Notes: generated by a model not told the origin, from the letters alone. A DNA stretch of 64,000 nucleotides from Rhodococcus sp. 14-1411-2a (GCF_002259485.1 NZ_NPGA01000015.1:310001-374000); one strand, 5' to 3'; positions 54,252 to 63,404 are shown, counted from the stretch's first letter. Numbers and translations: made by a program.

Positions 54252-56198
54252 CTACCAGCCGGGCTCACCGAGTACCGGAACCACCAGGTAACTCGGATTC
54301 TGCGGATCGATGTCGATGTCCTGTCTGCGCAATCGCGTACGCACCAGATCCGGCAGGATCGGAATGAACCGCGGTGTGTCGGTGGCGAATACACTCACGC
54401 GCAGGCGGTGGCCGGATGCGATGACGGCCTCGGTGGTGAGGATGTCGATGTCGAGTGCGATGGGTTCGCCGATGGGGACCGGGAGCAGCGCTGCTTCGGT
54501 GAGTGGATGGTAGGGGCGGGTGTAATCGCCGTTCGGGGCGAACAGTGATCGCTCGTCGTCGACGGCTCGGCGGGAGGCGAGCAGTGCGCCGTTGCTCAGC
54601 ACGATCGATCGACCGCTCGGGGCGACGTCGCAGATCATGATGGCCCACATCGCTTCCGGTGCACGGCAGACGACGCGCAGGTGCAGGTTCATGGGGCCGG
54701 ACAGTACGGTGTCCGACTCGGCGGGTGCGGTGGTGAAGGTGACTGCGGCCCCCTCGGCGAATCGATTGTCGTAGGTGAAGCCGCCGCCCAGGACTGCCGT
54801 CACGCCGGCGAGAACCTGTGTGGTGTCACGAGATACGACGGCTCGCAGTGACGGGCGAACGGTCAGGACGTCGGATTCGGCGGCCGGCTCGCCGGTGAGG
54901 CTGCCGTCGCCGACGGCATGAGGGGCGGTGCCGGACGCCGCTGCCGACAGGTACAGCCTGCGTGGTTGTGCCCGGGGAGCCGGAAAGTGCCCGTGCGCAG
55001 TCCAATTGCCGCCCTGCTGACGCAGGGTGACGGGGCCGTAGTTCTCGATTCCGTTGTCCACGTCGCGCAGCCATTTGTCGAACCAGGCGCGCTCGAGTAC
55101 GTCGAGCCGAGGCGGAAATCCTGGTTCGCCGAAGCCGATTCCCGGGTTGCCGTGGTAGCCGTCGCCGACGAGCAGTTGCTTGAATCCGCGTTCGAGGGGC
55201 AGCCGGTTGTAGATGTCCGGTGCGGAGCCGCCGAAGATGTCGTGCCAGCAGCCGTACAGAAACGTCGGTGCCGCGATGTCTTCGATGACGGCATCGATGG
55301 TGTCGTAGTACTCGTTGTCGTAGATTCGCGGATCTCCGCCTGTGACAAAGCCTTTGGCCAGGTCGAACAGATTCGTGGCCGGGGATCGAGCGCGATCGCG
55401 GAGCCAGGCGAGCGTGTCGATTCCGCCGACCGCAGGCGCCCACTTGAGCCCGTTGACGGCCGCGAGCCACAGTGGAATGAACGCCGAGGTGGCACCTCCG
55501 GTGGCGAAGATCTCGCGCACGATGTCCACCGAGCCCTCGACTGCGAAGATCGCGTCGAGCCCGGCGGGCCGCTTTGCTGCGGCCTGCAGGGAGTTGATCG
55601 CGGAGTACGAGATTCCGGCCATCCCGATCCGGCCGTTGCACCAGTACTGGCGTCGGGCCCAGTCGATCACCTCGAGCGAGTCGAGCTGTTCCCGGGGACC
55701 CTGCACGTCCCAGGTGCCCGAGGAGCTGCCGGTGCCGCGGACGTCGACGATCATCTGCACGTACCCGCTGCGGACGAGATGACGGTTGACCGAAAGCAGG
55801 TCGGCAGCCCCGCCCGCCACCACTCGGGTGATCTCGGTGATGCCGTCGAATCTGCTTCCGGTCAGGTCGAATGCGGACGAGAAAGCTCTGATGGCACGGC
55901 CCAGAACCGGGGTCTCGAGGACGGTGTCGATGCTCTTGATCAACAGCTTGTTGTAGGGCGTGAGGTTCAGGACGGTGGGAAACGTGCCTTCCACCGCCTG
56001 TCCCGACGCGTCCGCGGGGCGAAAGACGTATGCGCGCAACGCGGTTCCGTCGCTCATCGGAATGCGCACGTTCGTCGTGATGGACACCCGAGGGTAGCGC
56101 GGTTGTTCGCGCACGATTGCCGCCCACGCCGCTGCCGCGTCGCCGCCGCTCGGATCGCGTGCGGGTTGCAGGAGGGGGTGGGGGTGTACTGCCGTCAT
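54252..56198 (-). CDS. CocE/NonD family hydrolase
   Basis: The 648-residue product belongs to the X-Pro dipeptidyl peptidase/cocaine esterase (CocE) family. MAGISYSAINSLQAAA holds the nucleophile Ser197, IVDVRGTGSSSGTWD is the oxyanion segment, and the C-terminal 230 residues form the jelly-roll domain (SGPMNLHLRVVCRAPEAMWAI). Acyl ester or amide hydrolysis is likely; the substrate is unknown. The gene is complete and co-directional with the alpha/beta-hydrolase. It is divergent from the lipid-type operon with 237 bp between. Confidence 0.86.
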   Translation of the reverse strand: MTAVHPHPLLQPARDPSGGDAAAAWAAIVREQPRYPRVSITTNVRIPMSDGTALRAYVFRPADASGQAVEGTFPTVLNLTPYNKLLIKSIDTVLETPVLGRAIRAFSSAFDLTGSRFDGITEITRVVAGGAADLLSVNRHLVRSGYVQMIVDVRGTGSSSGTWDVQGPREQLDSLEVIDWARRQYWCNGRIGMAGISYSAINSLQAAAKRPAGLDAIFAVEGSVDIVREIFATGGATSAFIPLWLAAVNGLKWAPAVGGIDTLAWLRDRARSPATNLFDLAKGFVTGGDPRIYDNEYYDTIDAVIEDIAAPTFLYGCWHDIFGGSAPDIYNRLPLERGFKQLLVGDGYHGNPGIGFGEPGFPPRLDVLERAWFDKWLRDVDNGIENYGPVTLRQQGGNWTAHGHFPAPRAQPRRLYLSAAASGTAPHAVGDGSLTGEPAAESDVLTVRPSLRAVVSRDTTQVLAGVTAVLGGGFTYDNRFAEGAAVTFTTAPAESDTVLSGPMNLHLRVVCRAPEAMWAIMICDVAPSGRSIVLSNGALLASRRAVDDERSLFAPNGDYTRPYHPLTEAALLPVPIGEPIALDIDILTTEAVIASGHRLRVSVFATDTPRFIPILPDLVRTRLRRQDIDIDPQNPSYLVVPVLGEPGW

Positions 56199-56306
56199 GG
56201 GAAACGATTAGACCGTCGAAGGGCCTCGTTTGTCTCGCGGAACGCGCATCGCCGGTGATGTCACCGACCGGCACAGGGCGATTTGCCGACTTCGATTGGG
56301 AACACT

Positions 56307-56322
56307 CTCAACGCCGGTTGAG
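56307..56322. promoter_or_regulatory. Palindrome in the divergent space before the lipid-type operon
   Basis: CTCAAC and GTTGAG flank GCCG in the 237-base space between the CocE-like gene and the SDR gene. A 16-bp near-symmetric site in such a space could be a regulator operator. No regulator gene is adjacent. Confidence 0.35.
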
Positions 56323-56435
56323 CGCCGCTGTGGGGGTTCCCAGACTTTCCCGGTCACCCGGTTATGAGCCCGCGTCATTGCTAACGTCTGCCCGTCCGAG
56401 TGATGTGGGACACCGACCGTTGCAGGGGAGCGCGA

Positions 56436-57674
56436 ATGCACGTAGAGGCACTGTTCGGAGACGGATCGTTGCGTCCGATCTGGCCGCACGCAGATGCACT
56501 GATCACCAACGAATGCCCTGCGCTTCGTTTCGCCGGGAAGTATGCCGACGTCGTCGCGCTGAGCAACGGTGATCCGACGGCGCTGCGCCCGTTCATCGAC
56601 GAGGACACTCGCCGCCGTGTGGCAGATATGGCAGCACCGCGTACCGACACCGCGTTGGTGTTCGGGGCCAACGGCTTTCTCGGTGCTCACCTGATCGGCC
56701 GCCTCACTCGTGATTCCGCCGTCGAGGTCGTCTATGCGATGGTGCGCCCCACCGAGGAGGAAACGGCTCTCGAGCGCCTGCAGCGCACGTTCGACCAGTA
56801 CGAGATCGCGGTGGACGCAGACAAGATCCGCATCGTCGAGGGCACTCCCACGAAATTCCGGTTCGGTCTCGACAAGACCGCCTACTACGACCTGGCTGCC
56901 GGAGTGGGACAGATCTTCAACTGTGCCAGTTCCACCGATTACACCGAGAGCTACGCCGAGCTGCGCGACGACTGGTTCGTCAGCGTGCTGCGCATCCTCG
57001 AATTCAGCATCACCTCCACCCGCAAGCATCTGACGTACGTGGGCAGTATCGGTGCCCACCTCTATCAGAAGCCCGAGGATTTCCGTCGTCCCGATTCGTG
57101 GTGGTACTCCGGGTACGCGCAGATGAAGTGGGTCAACGCAACGCTGCTCGGGTGGCTGTCGATGTCGGACACCTACTCCGTCACCCTGTGCGAGGCGCCC
57201 TACATCCTCGGAAGCACCGAACTCGGTCGTGATCCGGGTCGGGTCTACAGCTTCTGGCGCATCATCGAACTGGCGATCGCGGCCGGTGCCATCTGGGACG
57301 GCCCGGGGATGAACTACGTTCCGGTCGACGTGATGTGCGACGTCATGGCGAGCAACTCGTTGCGCAGCCATCCGCTGACGAGGCTGTTGCCGAGTAATCC
57401 CACCGGCTACGGTCACGATCTGTACGCCGATCTTCTCGGCCTCGATCTGGTGAGCTGGGACGAGTTCAAGGAGCGCGTCAGTGCGCGCATCTCGCCGCGG
57501 TTCGCCGAGACGATGCTGGCAGACAACATCGATCAGCTCATGCGGCTGGTGCACAAGCCCGAGGCGATCCTGCCCGTCGACCACGACGTCTCCTGGTGCG
57601 ATCATCGCCGACTCTTCGAGCTCTACTTCGAGAAAGCACAGCTCAAGACGCTCACGCCCGCCGCCGTCAACTGA
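56436..57674 (+). CDS. NAD(P)-dependent reductase, thioester-reductase-like SDR
   Basis: The 412-residue protein has a 70-residue N-terminal extension followed by an extended SDR domain: GANGFLGAHLIGRL at 77-90 binds the cofactor, FNCASSTDY replaces the usual NAA-type loop, and GYAQMKWVNATLL gives the YxxxK catalytic pair. It most resembles the reductase domains of carboxylic acid reductases, NRPS R domains and fatty acyl reductases, which reduce acyl thioesters to aldehydes or alcohols. No carrier domain is present. GGGGAGC precedes ATG 56436. It is the first gene of a coupled five-gene set. Confidence 0.78.
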   Translation: MHVEALFGDGSLRPIWPHADALITNECPALRFAGKYADVVALSNGDPTALRPFIDEDTRRRVADMAAPRTDTALVFGANGFLGAHLIGRLTRDSAVEVVYAMVRPTEEETALERLQRTFDQYEIAVDADKIRIVEGTPTKFRFGLDKTAYYDLAAGVGQIFNCASSTDYTESYAELRDDWFVSVLRILEFSITSTRKHLTYVGSIGAHLYQKPEDFRRPDSWWYSGYAQMKWVNATLLGWLSMSDTYSVTLCEAPYILGSTELGRDPGRVYSFWRIIELAIAAGAIWDGPGMNYVPVDVMCDVMASNSLRSHPLTRLLPSNPTGYGHDLYADLLGLDLVSWDEFKERVSARISPRFAETMLADNIDQLMRLVHKPEAILPVDHDVSWCDHRRLFELYFEKAQLKTLTPAAVN

Positions 57675-57675
57675 C

Positions 57676-57873
57676 GTGTCGGACGGACTCGAACCCACCT
57701 CGGTGCGCCTGCGGGACGTACCGGTCGGCCGCGAGGTGACCAACGGCGTTCTCTCGCTGGGCTTCTACGTGGTGTGCGGGCTGATCGGGCTGCTGCCCGG
57801 CTCGCTGAGGAACCGGGCCGCCGACGCCTTCGTGACCTGGTCGGAGAGCGTCGACGAACAGCGGCACAACTGA
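57676..57873 (+). CDS. Small membrane protein in the lipid-type operon
   Basis: The 65-residue product starts with GTG one base after the SDR stop and ends in TGATG shared with the next gene. It has a hydrophobic segment (VLSLGFYVVCGLIGLLPGSL, about 25-44) and polar ends. I do not recognise a family. The tight coupling indicates a working part of the set, perhaps a membrane adapter; this is inferred from context alone. Confidence 0.68.
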   Translation: MSDGLEPTSVRLRDVPVGREVTNGVLSLGFYVVCGLIGLLPGSLRNRAADAFVTWSESVDEQRHN

Positions 57874-58613
57874 TGTGGTGGGTTCGAGGGGTACTCGTCC
57901 TCGGTGTGGTGCTGGCAGCTCCGTTCGCTCTGTTCGTGTACTGGCGGACCCGGTTTTTCTTCCGTGATCCGCACCGCGAACCGCCCGCCGATCCGCGGGC
58001 GGTGCTCGCGCCGGCCGACGGCTTCGTCACGTACGTCAAACGGGTGGAGGCCGGCAGTACCGCGTTCGCCGTGAAGAAGGGGCGGACGATCGTTCTCGAC
58101 GAGATCGCCGGAGTCGCGTCCACCGCCAGCGGCTACCTGATCGGGATCTACATGTCCGAATACTCGGTGCACCGCAATCGAATTCCCGTCTCGGGCACCA
58201 TCGGTATGCGTCGCCACCGGTCCGCGGCACCGTTCAACAAGTCGATGGCCAGGGTGGGCGCGAATCTGTTGACCCGACGCACCCCCTACGACGAGGGCTG
58301 CGACTACCTGCTCACCAACGAGCGGCTCACCATCTCGATCGAGCACGAGTCCGGTGCCGTGGTGACGGTGACGCAGATAGCCGATCTCTGGGTGGACCGC
58401 ATCGTCGCGCACGTCGCCGTCGGCGACAGCGTCGAACGCGGCGAGCAATACGGGATGATCCGCTTCGGTTCTCAGTGCGACGTGTTCGTGCCGGACGCAC
58501 TCGTCGACGAGATCACCGTCCGGCCAGGTAATTACGTGTTCGCCGGGGAGACGACGGTGGCCCGTTCGCCGATCCTCGTGGACGGCAGTCAACAGAGCGA
58601 AGAGGAACGATGA
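57873..58613 (+). CDS. Phosphatidylserine decarboxylase-like protein
   Basis: The 246-residue protein has an N-terminal membrane span (about 5-24) and then the PSD pattern: RTRFFFRDPHREPP, the PADG motif (47-50), YSVHRNRIPVSG with the conserved His at 100, and IRFGSQCDVFVP, in which Ser200 would become the pyruvoyl group after self-cleavage. This is the short PSD type. It should decarboxylate a phosphatidylserine-like substrate to an amine. It overlaps its upstream neighbour (TGATG) and its downstream neighbour (ATGA). No phosphatidylserine synthase is adjacent, so it may act on a different lipid. Confidence 0.85.
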   Translation: MWWVRGVLVLGVVLAAPFALFVYWRTRFFFRDPHREPPADPRAVLAPADGFVTYVKRVEAGSTAFAVKKGRTIVLDEIAGVASTASGYLIGIYMSEYSVHRNRIPVSGTIGMRRHRSAAPFNKSMARVGANLLTRRTPYDEGCDYLLTNERLTISIEHESGAVVTVTQIADLWVDRIVAHVAVGDSVERGEQYGMIRFGSQCDVFVPDALVDEITVRPGNYVFAGETTVARSPILVDGSQQSEEER

Positions 58614-59764
58614 TCACGATCGAAGAGGTCGACGGCAAAGCAGGCTGGCGCGAGTTCGAGGCCGTCTCGGACCTGGTCTACCAGGGCGATCCGTACCGCC
58701 TTCCCGACGAGTCGATGGACCTGCGTCGAGTGCTCATCGCACCGCCGTCCTCGGTCGCCGCCACCCGTATCACCAAGGCATTCCTGGCCCGCGAGAACGG
58801 AATTGCCGTCGGTCGCGTCGTGGCCATCCACGATCTGTCGTTCACCGAGTACACGGGGGAGTCGATCGGCTTCTTCGGCTTCTACGAGGCCGTCGACGAT
58901 CACGATGTCGCGACAGCACTGCTCGACGCTGCCGCGCAATGGCTTTCGGCGCGCGGGCTCGCGACGATTTCCGGGCCGTTCGGACCCTCGATGTTCTACA
59001 GCGCCGGCATCGTCGTCGACGAGATCCCGGCGCTGCCGCTGGTGGGGATGCCACACAATCCGCTCTACTACGCGGCCCACTTCGAGAAGTGGGGTCTGAT
59101 GGCGGTCAAGGACTTCTACAGTTACCTCTTCGACGACCCGTGCATCATCTACAACGACCCCAAGTACGCGCGGCACATGCAGATCTTCGAGAAGATCAAG
59201 GCGCGGTCGGAGGTGACGTTCCGGTCGATGAAGTATCGGACGCTACGCCGCGACGCGCGCATCGTGCGAGACCTCTACAACAAGACGTTCGTCAACTTCT
59301 GGGGCTTCTCGCCGCTGTCCTACACGGAGCTGTTCGAGTTGCTGAAGATGATGCTCCCGGTCATCGACCGCAGGCTCACGCTGCTGGCCGAACTCGACGG
59401 CAAGCCCGTCGGCTTCCTGATGGGCATCCCGGACGTCAATCAGGCCGCCGCCAAGGCGTCGCACCTGAAGTCGCGCTGGGCGCGAGACCTGGTGACGCTG
59501 TGGCACGTCAAGCGTCCGGGCCGGACGGAGATCATCGACGGCGTACGGGTGGACATGCTGTTCGTCGATCCCGATTGCCCCGACCGGGCCGTGTCCTCCC
59601 TGCTGATCATGGAGATGTCGGTGCGCATGCGCGATCTCGGTTTCACGCGCGTCGAAGCCGCTCCCGTTCTCGACGACAGTCCGTGGATGAGGGGGTCGGT
59701 CCTGTCCAGGACGAAACTCGCTCCGCACCGCACGTACCGCATCTTCAGCCGGGAGTTGACGTAG
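58610..59764 (+). CDS. GNAT-fold N-acyltransferase-like protein
   Basis: The 384-residue protein is a large GNAT-type protein with two related halves. Features are FLARENGIAVGRVVAI, IGFFGFYEAVDDHDVATALLDAAAQWLSARGL, SGPFGPSMFYSAGIVVDEIP, MPHNPLYYAAHFEKWGL, and a C-terminal half with LAELDGKPVGFLMGIPD. This pattern resembles the family that includes the bacterial ceramide synthase bCerS, which N-acylates a long-chain amine; I recall this resemblance but could not test it. Acyl donor and acceptor are unknown. The ATG start overlaps the PSD-like stop by four bases and the MMPL gene follows with no gap. Confidence 0.72.
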   Translation: MITIEEVDGKAGWREFEAVSDLVYQGDPYRLPDESMDLRRVLIAPPSSVAATRITKAFLARENGIAVGRVVAIHDLSFTEYTGESIGFFGFYEAVDDHDVATALLDAAAQWLSARGLATISGPFGPSMFYSAGIVVDEIPALPLVGMPHNPLYYAAHFEKWGLMAVKDFYSYLFDDPCIIYNDPKYARHMQIFEKIKARSEVTFRSMKYRTLRRDARIVRDLYNKTFVNFWGFSPLSYTELFELLKMMLPVIDRRLTLLAELDGKPVGFLMGIPDVNQAAAKASHLKSRWARDLVTLWHVKRPGRTEIIDGVRVDMLFVDPDCPDRAVSSLLIMEMSVRMRDLGFTRVEAAPVLDDSPWMRGSVLSRTKLAPHRTYRIFSRELT

Positions 59765-61984
59765 ATGACCGACACGATTTCGCGCATCGACCCGCAGGTG
59801 ACCAGTGGAAACATCGGCGACCGGTGGGGCCGACTCGTCGCGCGTCGGCGCTGGGTGGTGCTGGCGATCTGGACGCTGCTCGCGGTCGGATCGGCGATTC
59901 TGTATCCGGCGCTGCAGAATTCGCTGGTCGGAGCCAACTTCTCGGTACCGGGCACCGAATCGAGCCGCGCCGACGACCTGATCGAGCGTCACTTCGAGTC
60001 GTTCGGCTCCGAACAACTTGTCGTCACGTTCACCTCCGAGTCGGTGAACACGTCGGACCCGGCGTTCCGTGAGCGAGTGGGGGAGGTGGTCTCCTCGCTG
60101 CGGCAGTCCCCCGATGTGCTGCGGGTCGTCGACCCCTACGAGACCGCGGGCTTCGTCCCGACGATCTCGCAGGACGGCACGTCGGCGCTCGCGTTCGTCG
60201 GTATCGGCGGAGAGGCCAGCGATCGGATCGCGGTGGCCGAACGCGTGCAGGAGATGATCGGCGCGGCGTCCGGCGACGGCGTCGAGGTGGCGGTGACGGG
60301 GTATTCCCCGATGACGGTCGATCTCACCCGCGTCGAATCCGAGGACGCCGTGCGGGCCGAGAGCATCGGTCTGCCCATCGCCTTCGTGGTGCTGGTTCTC
60401 GCGCTGGGGTCCCTGGTCGCGGGCATCGTGCCGTTGGTCTCCACCGGAATCGGCGTGCTGGCGGCGTTCGGAATGTTCGCGCTGTTGTCCAACTTCATGA
60501 CGTTCGACGTTCTCGTCACCACCGTGGCGGCGATGTTCGGCCTGGGTCTGGGAATCGATTACGCACTGTTCATCGTCAGTCGATTCCGGGAAGAGATCGG
60601 GCGAGCCGGACCACCCGACGATCCGCACCGGACCGAGCGCGCGGTGGGGGCGGCCATGGGTACGGCCGGGCACACCATCGTCATTTCCGGTCTGGTCGTG
60701 TTGATCGCACTCGGAGCCCTCGCCATCGTCGATGTTCCTGCCGTCCGCAGCATCTCGTTGGTCGTCGCGCTGACCATCGCGACCGTCGTCGTGGTCGCGT
60801 GGACCCTGCTGCCGGCGATTCTCGCCGTACTGGGAACGCGCATCGGCGCGTGGTCGCTGCCCGACAGATTCCAACCTCCGTCGGTCGACGAGCACGAGGC
60901 CGCAGTTCCTACCTGGTGGTCACGGTGGGCGCAGCATGTCATCGAACGACCGTGGCGCTACACGGTCGCGTCGGCCGCGGTGCTCGTCGTGTGCCTGATT
61001 CCCATCGGTTCCATCTCGTACGGTGTCGACCTCGGGGCCGAGGCGCTGAGCGCGGAACCGTCCGGACGGGCCAACACGGTCCTGACCGAGAAGTTCGCGC
61101 CCGGGACCATCTCGCCCATCAACATCGTGTTCACGGGTGAGGACGACAGTCCGTTGGGACCGCAGCAGCTGGCCACCGTCGACGCGTTCGCTGCCTCCGT
61201 GCGCGACGACGATCGCGTCGCCTACGCGCTGGCTCAGCCGGAGGGCGGGCGATCGTTGCTGATCGTGGTTCCGTCGGTGCCGATCGACTCGACCGAGGCC
61301 GCCGATCTCGTGGGATCCCTTCGAGCGCAGGCGGTTGCCGCCGGCGACACGGACGGCACGAGCGTCTCCGTCGGTGGCACCACCGCACTGGTGGTCGACG
61401 CCTCCGACGAGATCTCCGGCAAATTCGCCGGGGTCGTGGCCGCGGTCCTGGCCTTCTCGCTCTTCTACCTGGCCGTCGTCTTCCGCAGTGTGGTGATTCC
61501 GCTCAAGGCCGTCGCCATGAACCTGCTGGTCACGGGCGCAGCGTTGGGTGCGACCGTCGCCGTCTTCCAATGGGGTTGGGGGTCGAGCATTCTCGGCTTC
61601 GAGAGCCCGGGCTACATCCAGGTGTACCTACCGGTGACGGTGTTCGCCGTGGTCTTCGGCCTGTCGATGGACTACGAGGTGTTCCTCATCGGCCGCATGC
61701 GTGAGATGTTCGTGCGGGGAGCTAGCAACGACGTGGCCGTGGTCGACGGCATCGAGCACACTGCCAGGCCCATCACGGCCGCCGCGGCGATCATGATCGC
61801 CGTGTTCGCCAGCTTCCTCACCGCCGACGTGCTCGAGCTCAAACAGTTCGGCTTCGCTCTCGCCATCGCCGTACTGTTCGACGCGGTGCTGGTGCGCATG
61901 ATGATGGTGCCGGCGATGATGAAGCTCTTCGGCGAGCGCAACTGGTGGCCCGGCTCGAAACGCTACGAGGCCGTCGGCAGCTGA
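59765..61984 (+). CDS. MMPL/RND family lipid transporter
   Basis: The 739-residue protein has the RND layout: a first span near 30-48, a large outer loop, a bundle of five spans with GLGLGIDYALFIVSRFREE, a second outer domain, and a second bundle with GLSMDYEVFLIGRMRE. The two Asp-Tyr pairs are the proton-relay residues of MMPL proteins, which export complex lipids in mycolate actinobacteria. The ATG follows the acyltransferase stop directly. It is the probable exporter of the operon's product. Its end overlaps the convergent anti-sigma gene by 22 bases. Confidence 0.9.
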   Translation: MTDTISRIDPQVTSGNIGDRWGRLVARRRWVVLAIWTLLAVGSAILYPALQNSLVGANFSVPGTESSRADDLIERHFESFGSEQLVVTFTSESVNTSDPAFRERVGEVVSSLRQSPDVLRVVDPYETAGFVPTISQDGTSALAFVGIGGEASDRIAVAERVQEMIGAASGDGVEVAVTGYSPMTVDLTRVESEDAVRAESIGLPIAFVVLVLALGSLVAGIVPLVSTGIGVLAAFGMFALLSNFMTFDVLVTTVAAMFGLGLGIDYALFIVSRFREEIGRAGPPDDPHRTERAVGAAMGTAGHTIVISGLVVLIALGALAIVDVPAVRSISLVVALTIATVVVVAWTLLPAILAVLGTRIGAWSLPDRFQPPSVDEHEAAVPTWWSRWAQHVIERPWRYTVASAAVLVVCLIPIGSISYGVDLGAEALSAEPSGRANTVLTEKFAPGTISPINIVFTGEDDSPLGPQQLATVDAFAASVRDDDRVAYALAQPEGGRSLLIVVPSVPIDSTEAADLVGSLRAQAVAAGDTDGTSVSVGGTTALVVDASDEISGKFAGVVAAVLAFSLFYLAVVFRSVVIPLKAVAMNLLVTGAALGATVAVFQWGWGSSILGFESPGYIQVYLPVTVFAVVFGLSMDYEVFLIGRMREMFVRGASNDVAVVDGIEHTARPITAAAAIMIAVFASFLTADVLELKQFGFALAIAVLFDAVLVRMMMVPAMMKLFGERNWWPGSKRYEAVGS

Positions 61985-62730
61985 GCACGCGCCAGGACGG
62001 CACCACCGGACGTGCGGATCTCGATGTCGGTCACGTCCTGACGCAGCACCGCGGCGTTCATTCGGCACTCGATGGTGATGTCACTACCGAGGAACGTGCC
62101 GGACGGACGCTCGACACCCGATCGGTCGACGAGAACCACCTCGTACGGGCCACGATCGGAGATGCCGTCCATCTCCAGGACGGTCTCGGTGCCCCACGTG
62201 TGGGCGACCAGACCTCCTTCTATGTCCACACTCGGCACCTCGGTGGTGAAGGCGACCTGCTCGTACGCGCCGAGGGTTCCGGGTGGACCGGTGATCGCGG
62301 CGGGTGGATTCGTGGGGTCCTGGCGGTAGGCGTCGACTCCGAGCACCACCCCACTGCCGACCACCACCCCCACGATTGCGGCCGCAACGGCCAGCCCTGC
62401 CGATCTGCGCTGCCCCCCGAACCGCTGCCTTCCCAACCGCTGCCCACCGAACCGCTGTGTCCGCCGATCTTGCTGCGGCGACCTTTCGGAGCTGCCTGTC
62501 GCACCGAGGATTCGCTCGCGAAGGTCGGGTGACGTCCAAGATTCGAGCCACGCGTCGGTAGGGCCGCGGCTCCCGAGAGTCATGGTCAGCGAGCGCAATT
62601 CGGCGATCTCGTCGTCGATCGTGGGATCGGATGCAGCGAGCCGACGCAGTTCGGCGGCTTCGGCGTCGTCGAGATCGTCACCGACGGCAGCGGCGATCAA
62701 CTCGGCTCGGCGATCGGGTGCTGCGCTCAT
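61963..62730 (-). CDS. Membrane anti-sigma factor (RskA-like)
   Basis: The 255-residue protein has an N-terminal cytoplasmic sigma-binding region (about 1-75; LIAAAVGDDLDDAEAAELRRL), a short linker with a repeated QRFGGQRLGRQRFGGQRR segment, one membrane span (about 110-133, SAGLAVAAAIVGVVVGSGVVLG) and an outer domain resembling the RskA C-terminal beta fold. RskA proteins hold an ECF sigma factor and release it after proteolysis. It starts four bases inside the end of the sigma factor gene (ATGA), its likely partner. Confidence 0.87.
   Translation of the reverse strand: MSAAPDRRAELIAAAVGDDLDDAEAAELRRLAASDPTIDDEIAELRSLTMTLGSRGPTDAWLESWTSPDLRERILGATGSSERSPQQDRRTQRFGGQRLGRQRFGGQRRSAGLAVAAAIVGVVVGSGVVLGVDAYRQDPTNPPAAITGPPGTLGAYEQVAFTTEVPSVDIEGGLVAHTWGTETVLEMDGISDRGPYEVVLVDRSGVERPSGTFLGSDITIECRMNAAVLRQDVTDIEIRTSGGAVLARAQLPTAS
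62417..62461 (-). repeat. Three 15-bp units encoding the anti-sigma linker
   Basis: Three units resembling CCGAACCGCTGCCTT lie in tandem at 62417, 62432 and 62447. They encode the QRFGG/QRLGR/QRFGG linker just before the membrane span. Confidence 0.7.
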
Positions 62731-63260
62731 GTCTCCTCCTTTCCGTCGAGATGTTGTCGTAGGGCTCGCAGTGCGTAGAAGGTGCGGGTGCGCAGTGTTC
62801 GCACGGCGACCCCGGTCGATTTCGACAGCTCCGCGTAGGAGCTGCCGCCCAGGTGCACTGCGACGACGACCTGCCGATGCTCGGGGGAGAGCAGGGCGAG
62901 TGCGGCGATGATGCGGAGCCGCTCGTCGACGTCGGGGCTGGTGTCACGCGTGACCCCGTCCGACTCCCGCCCGACGTCGTCGATCCGGTCCGAGGCCGGC
63001 ATCGGCATCCTCGTCAGCGACCGCTGAGCATCGACGATCACGTTGCGTTCGATGGCGAACAGCCACGTTCGCAGGGACCCGCGCCCGGGCTCGAATCGGG
63101 ACCGCGCTCGCCACGCCCGAAGGAAGGTCTCCTGAACACAATCCTCGGCCAGAGTTCTGTCGCGGAGAGCGTTGACGGCGAACCCGAGCATGGCCGACGC
63201 GTGCTCGTCGTACGCGGCAGCGACGTCGAAGTCCAGTTCGATCACGCTCCCGATGCTCAT
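62727..63260 (-). CDS. ECF RNA polymerase sigma factor
   Basis: The 177-residue product has region 2 with LRDRTLAEDCVQETFLRAWRARSRFEPGRGSLRTWLFAIERN, the -10 binding helix, and region 4 with LLSPEHRQVVVAVHLGGSSYAELSKSTGVAVRTLRTRTFYALRALR, the -35 helix-turn-helix. Placement with an RskA-like anti-sigma factor suggests the SigK-like group, though SigL-type assignment is possible. ATG 63260 is chosen; ATG 63296 would add 12 residues. No cognate promoter was identified with confidence. It is divergent from the CHRD gene. Confidence 0.9.
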   Translation of the reverse strand: MSIGSVIELDFDVAAAYDEHASAMLGFAVNALRDRTLAEDCVQETFLRAWRARSRFEPGRGSLRTWLFAIERNVIVDAQRSLTRMPMPASDRIDDVGRESDGVTRDTSPDVDERLRIIAALALLSPEHRQVVVAVHLGGSSYAELSKSTGVAVRTLRTRTFYALRALRQHLDGKEET

Positions 63261-63404
63261 GACAGTGGATACGTCGGTGGACCCTCGGACGTTCATGGCG
63301 AGGGCGGAAAACATTTCTTTACCGAGCTTTGAACATTTTGGCATCGGCGCTCGTACACCTTGCACGGGCTCGCCTGCCCGATACTCCCACGGAAGGCACA
63401 CGAG

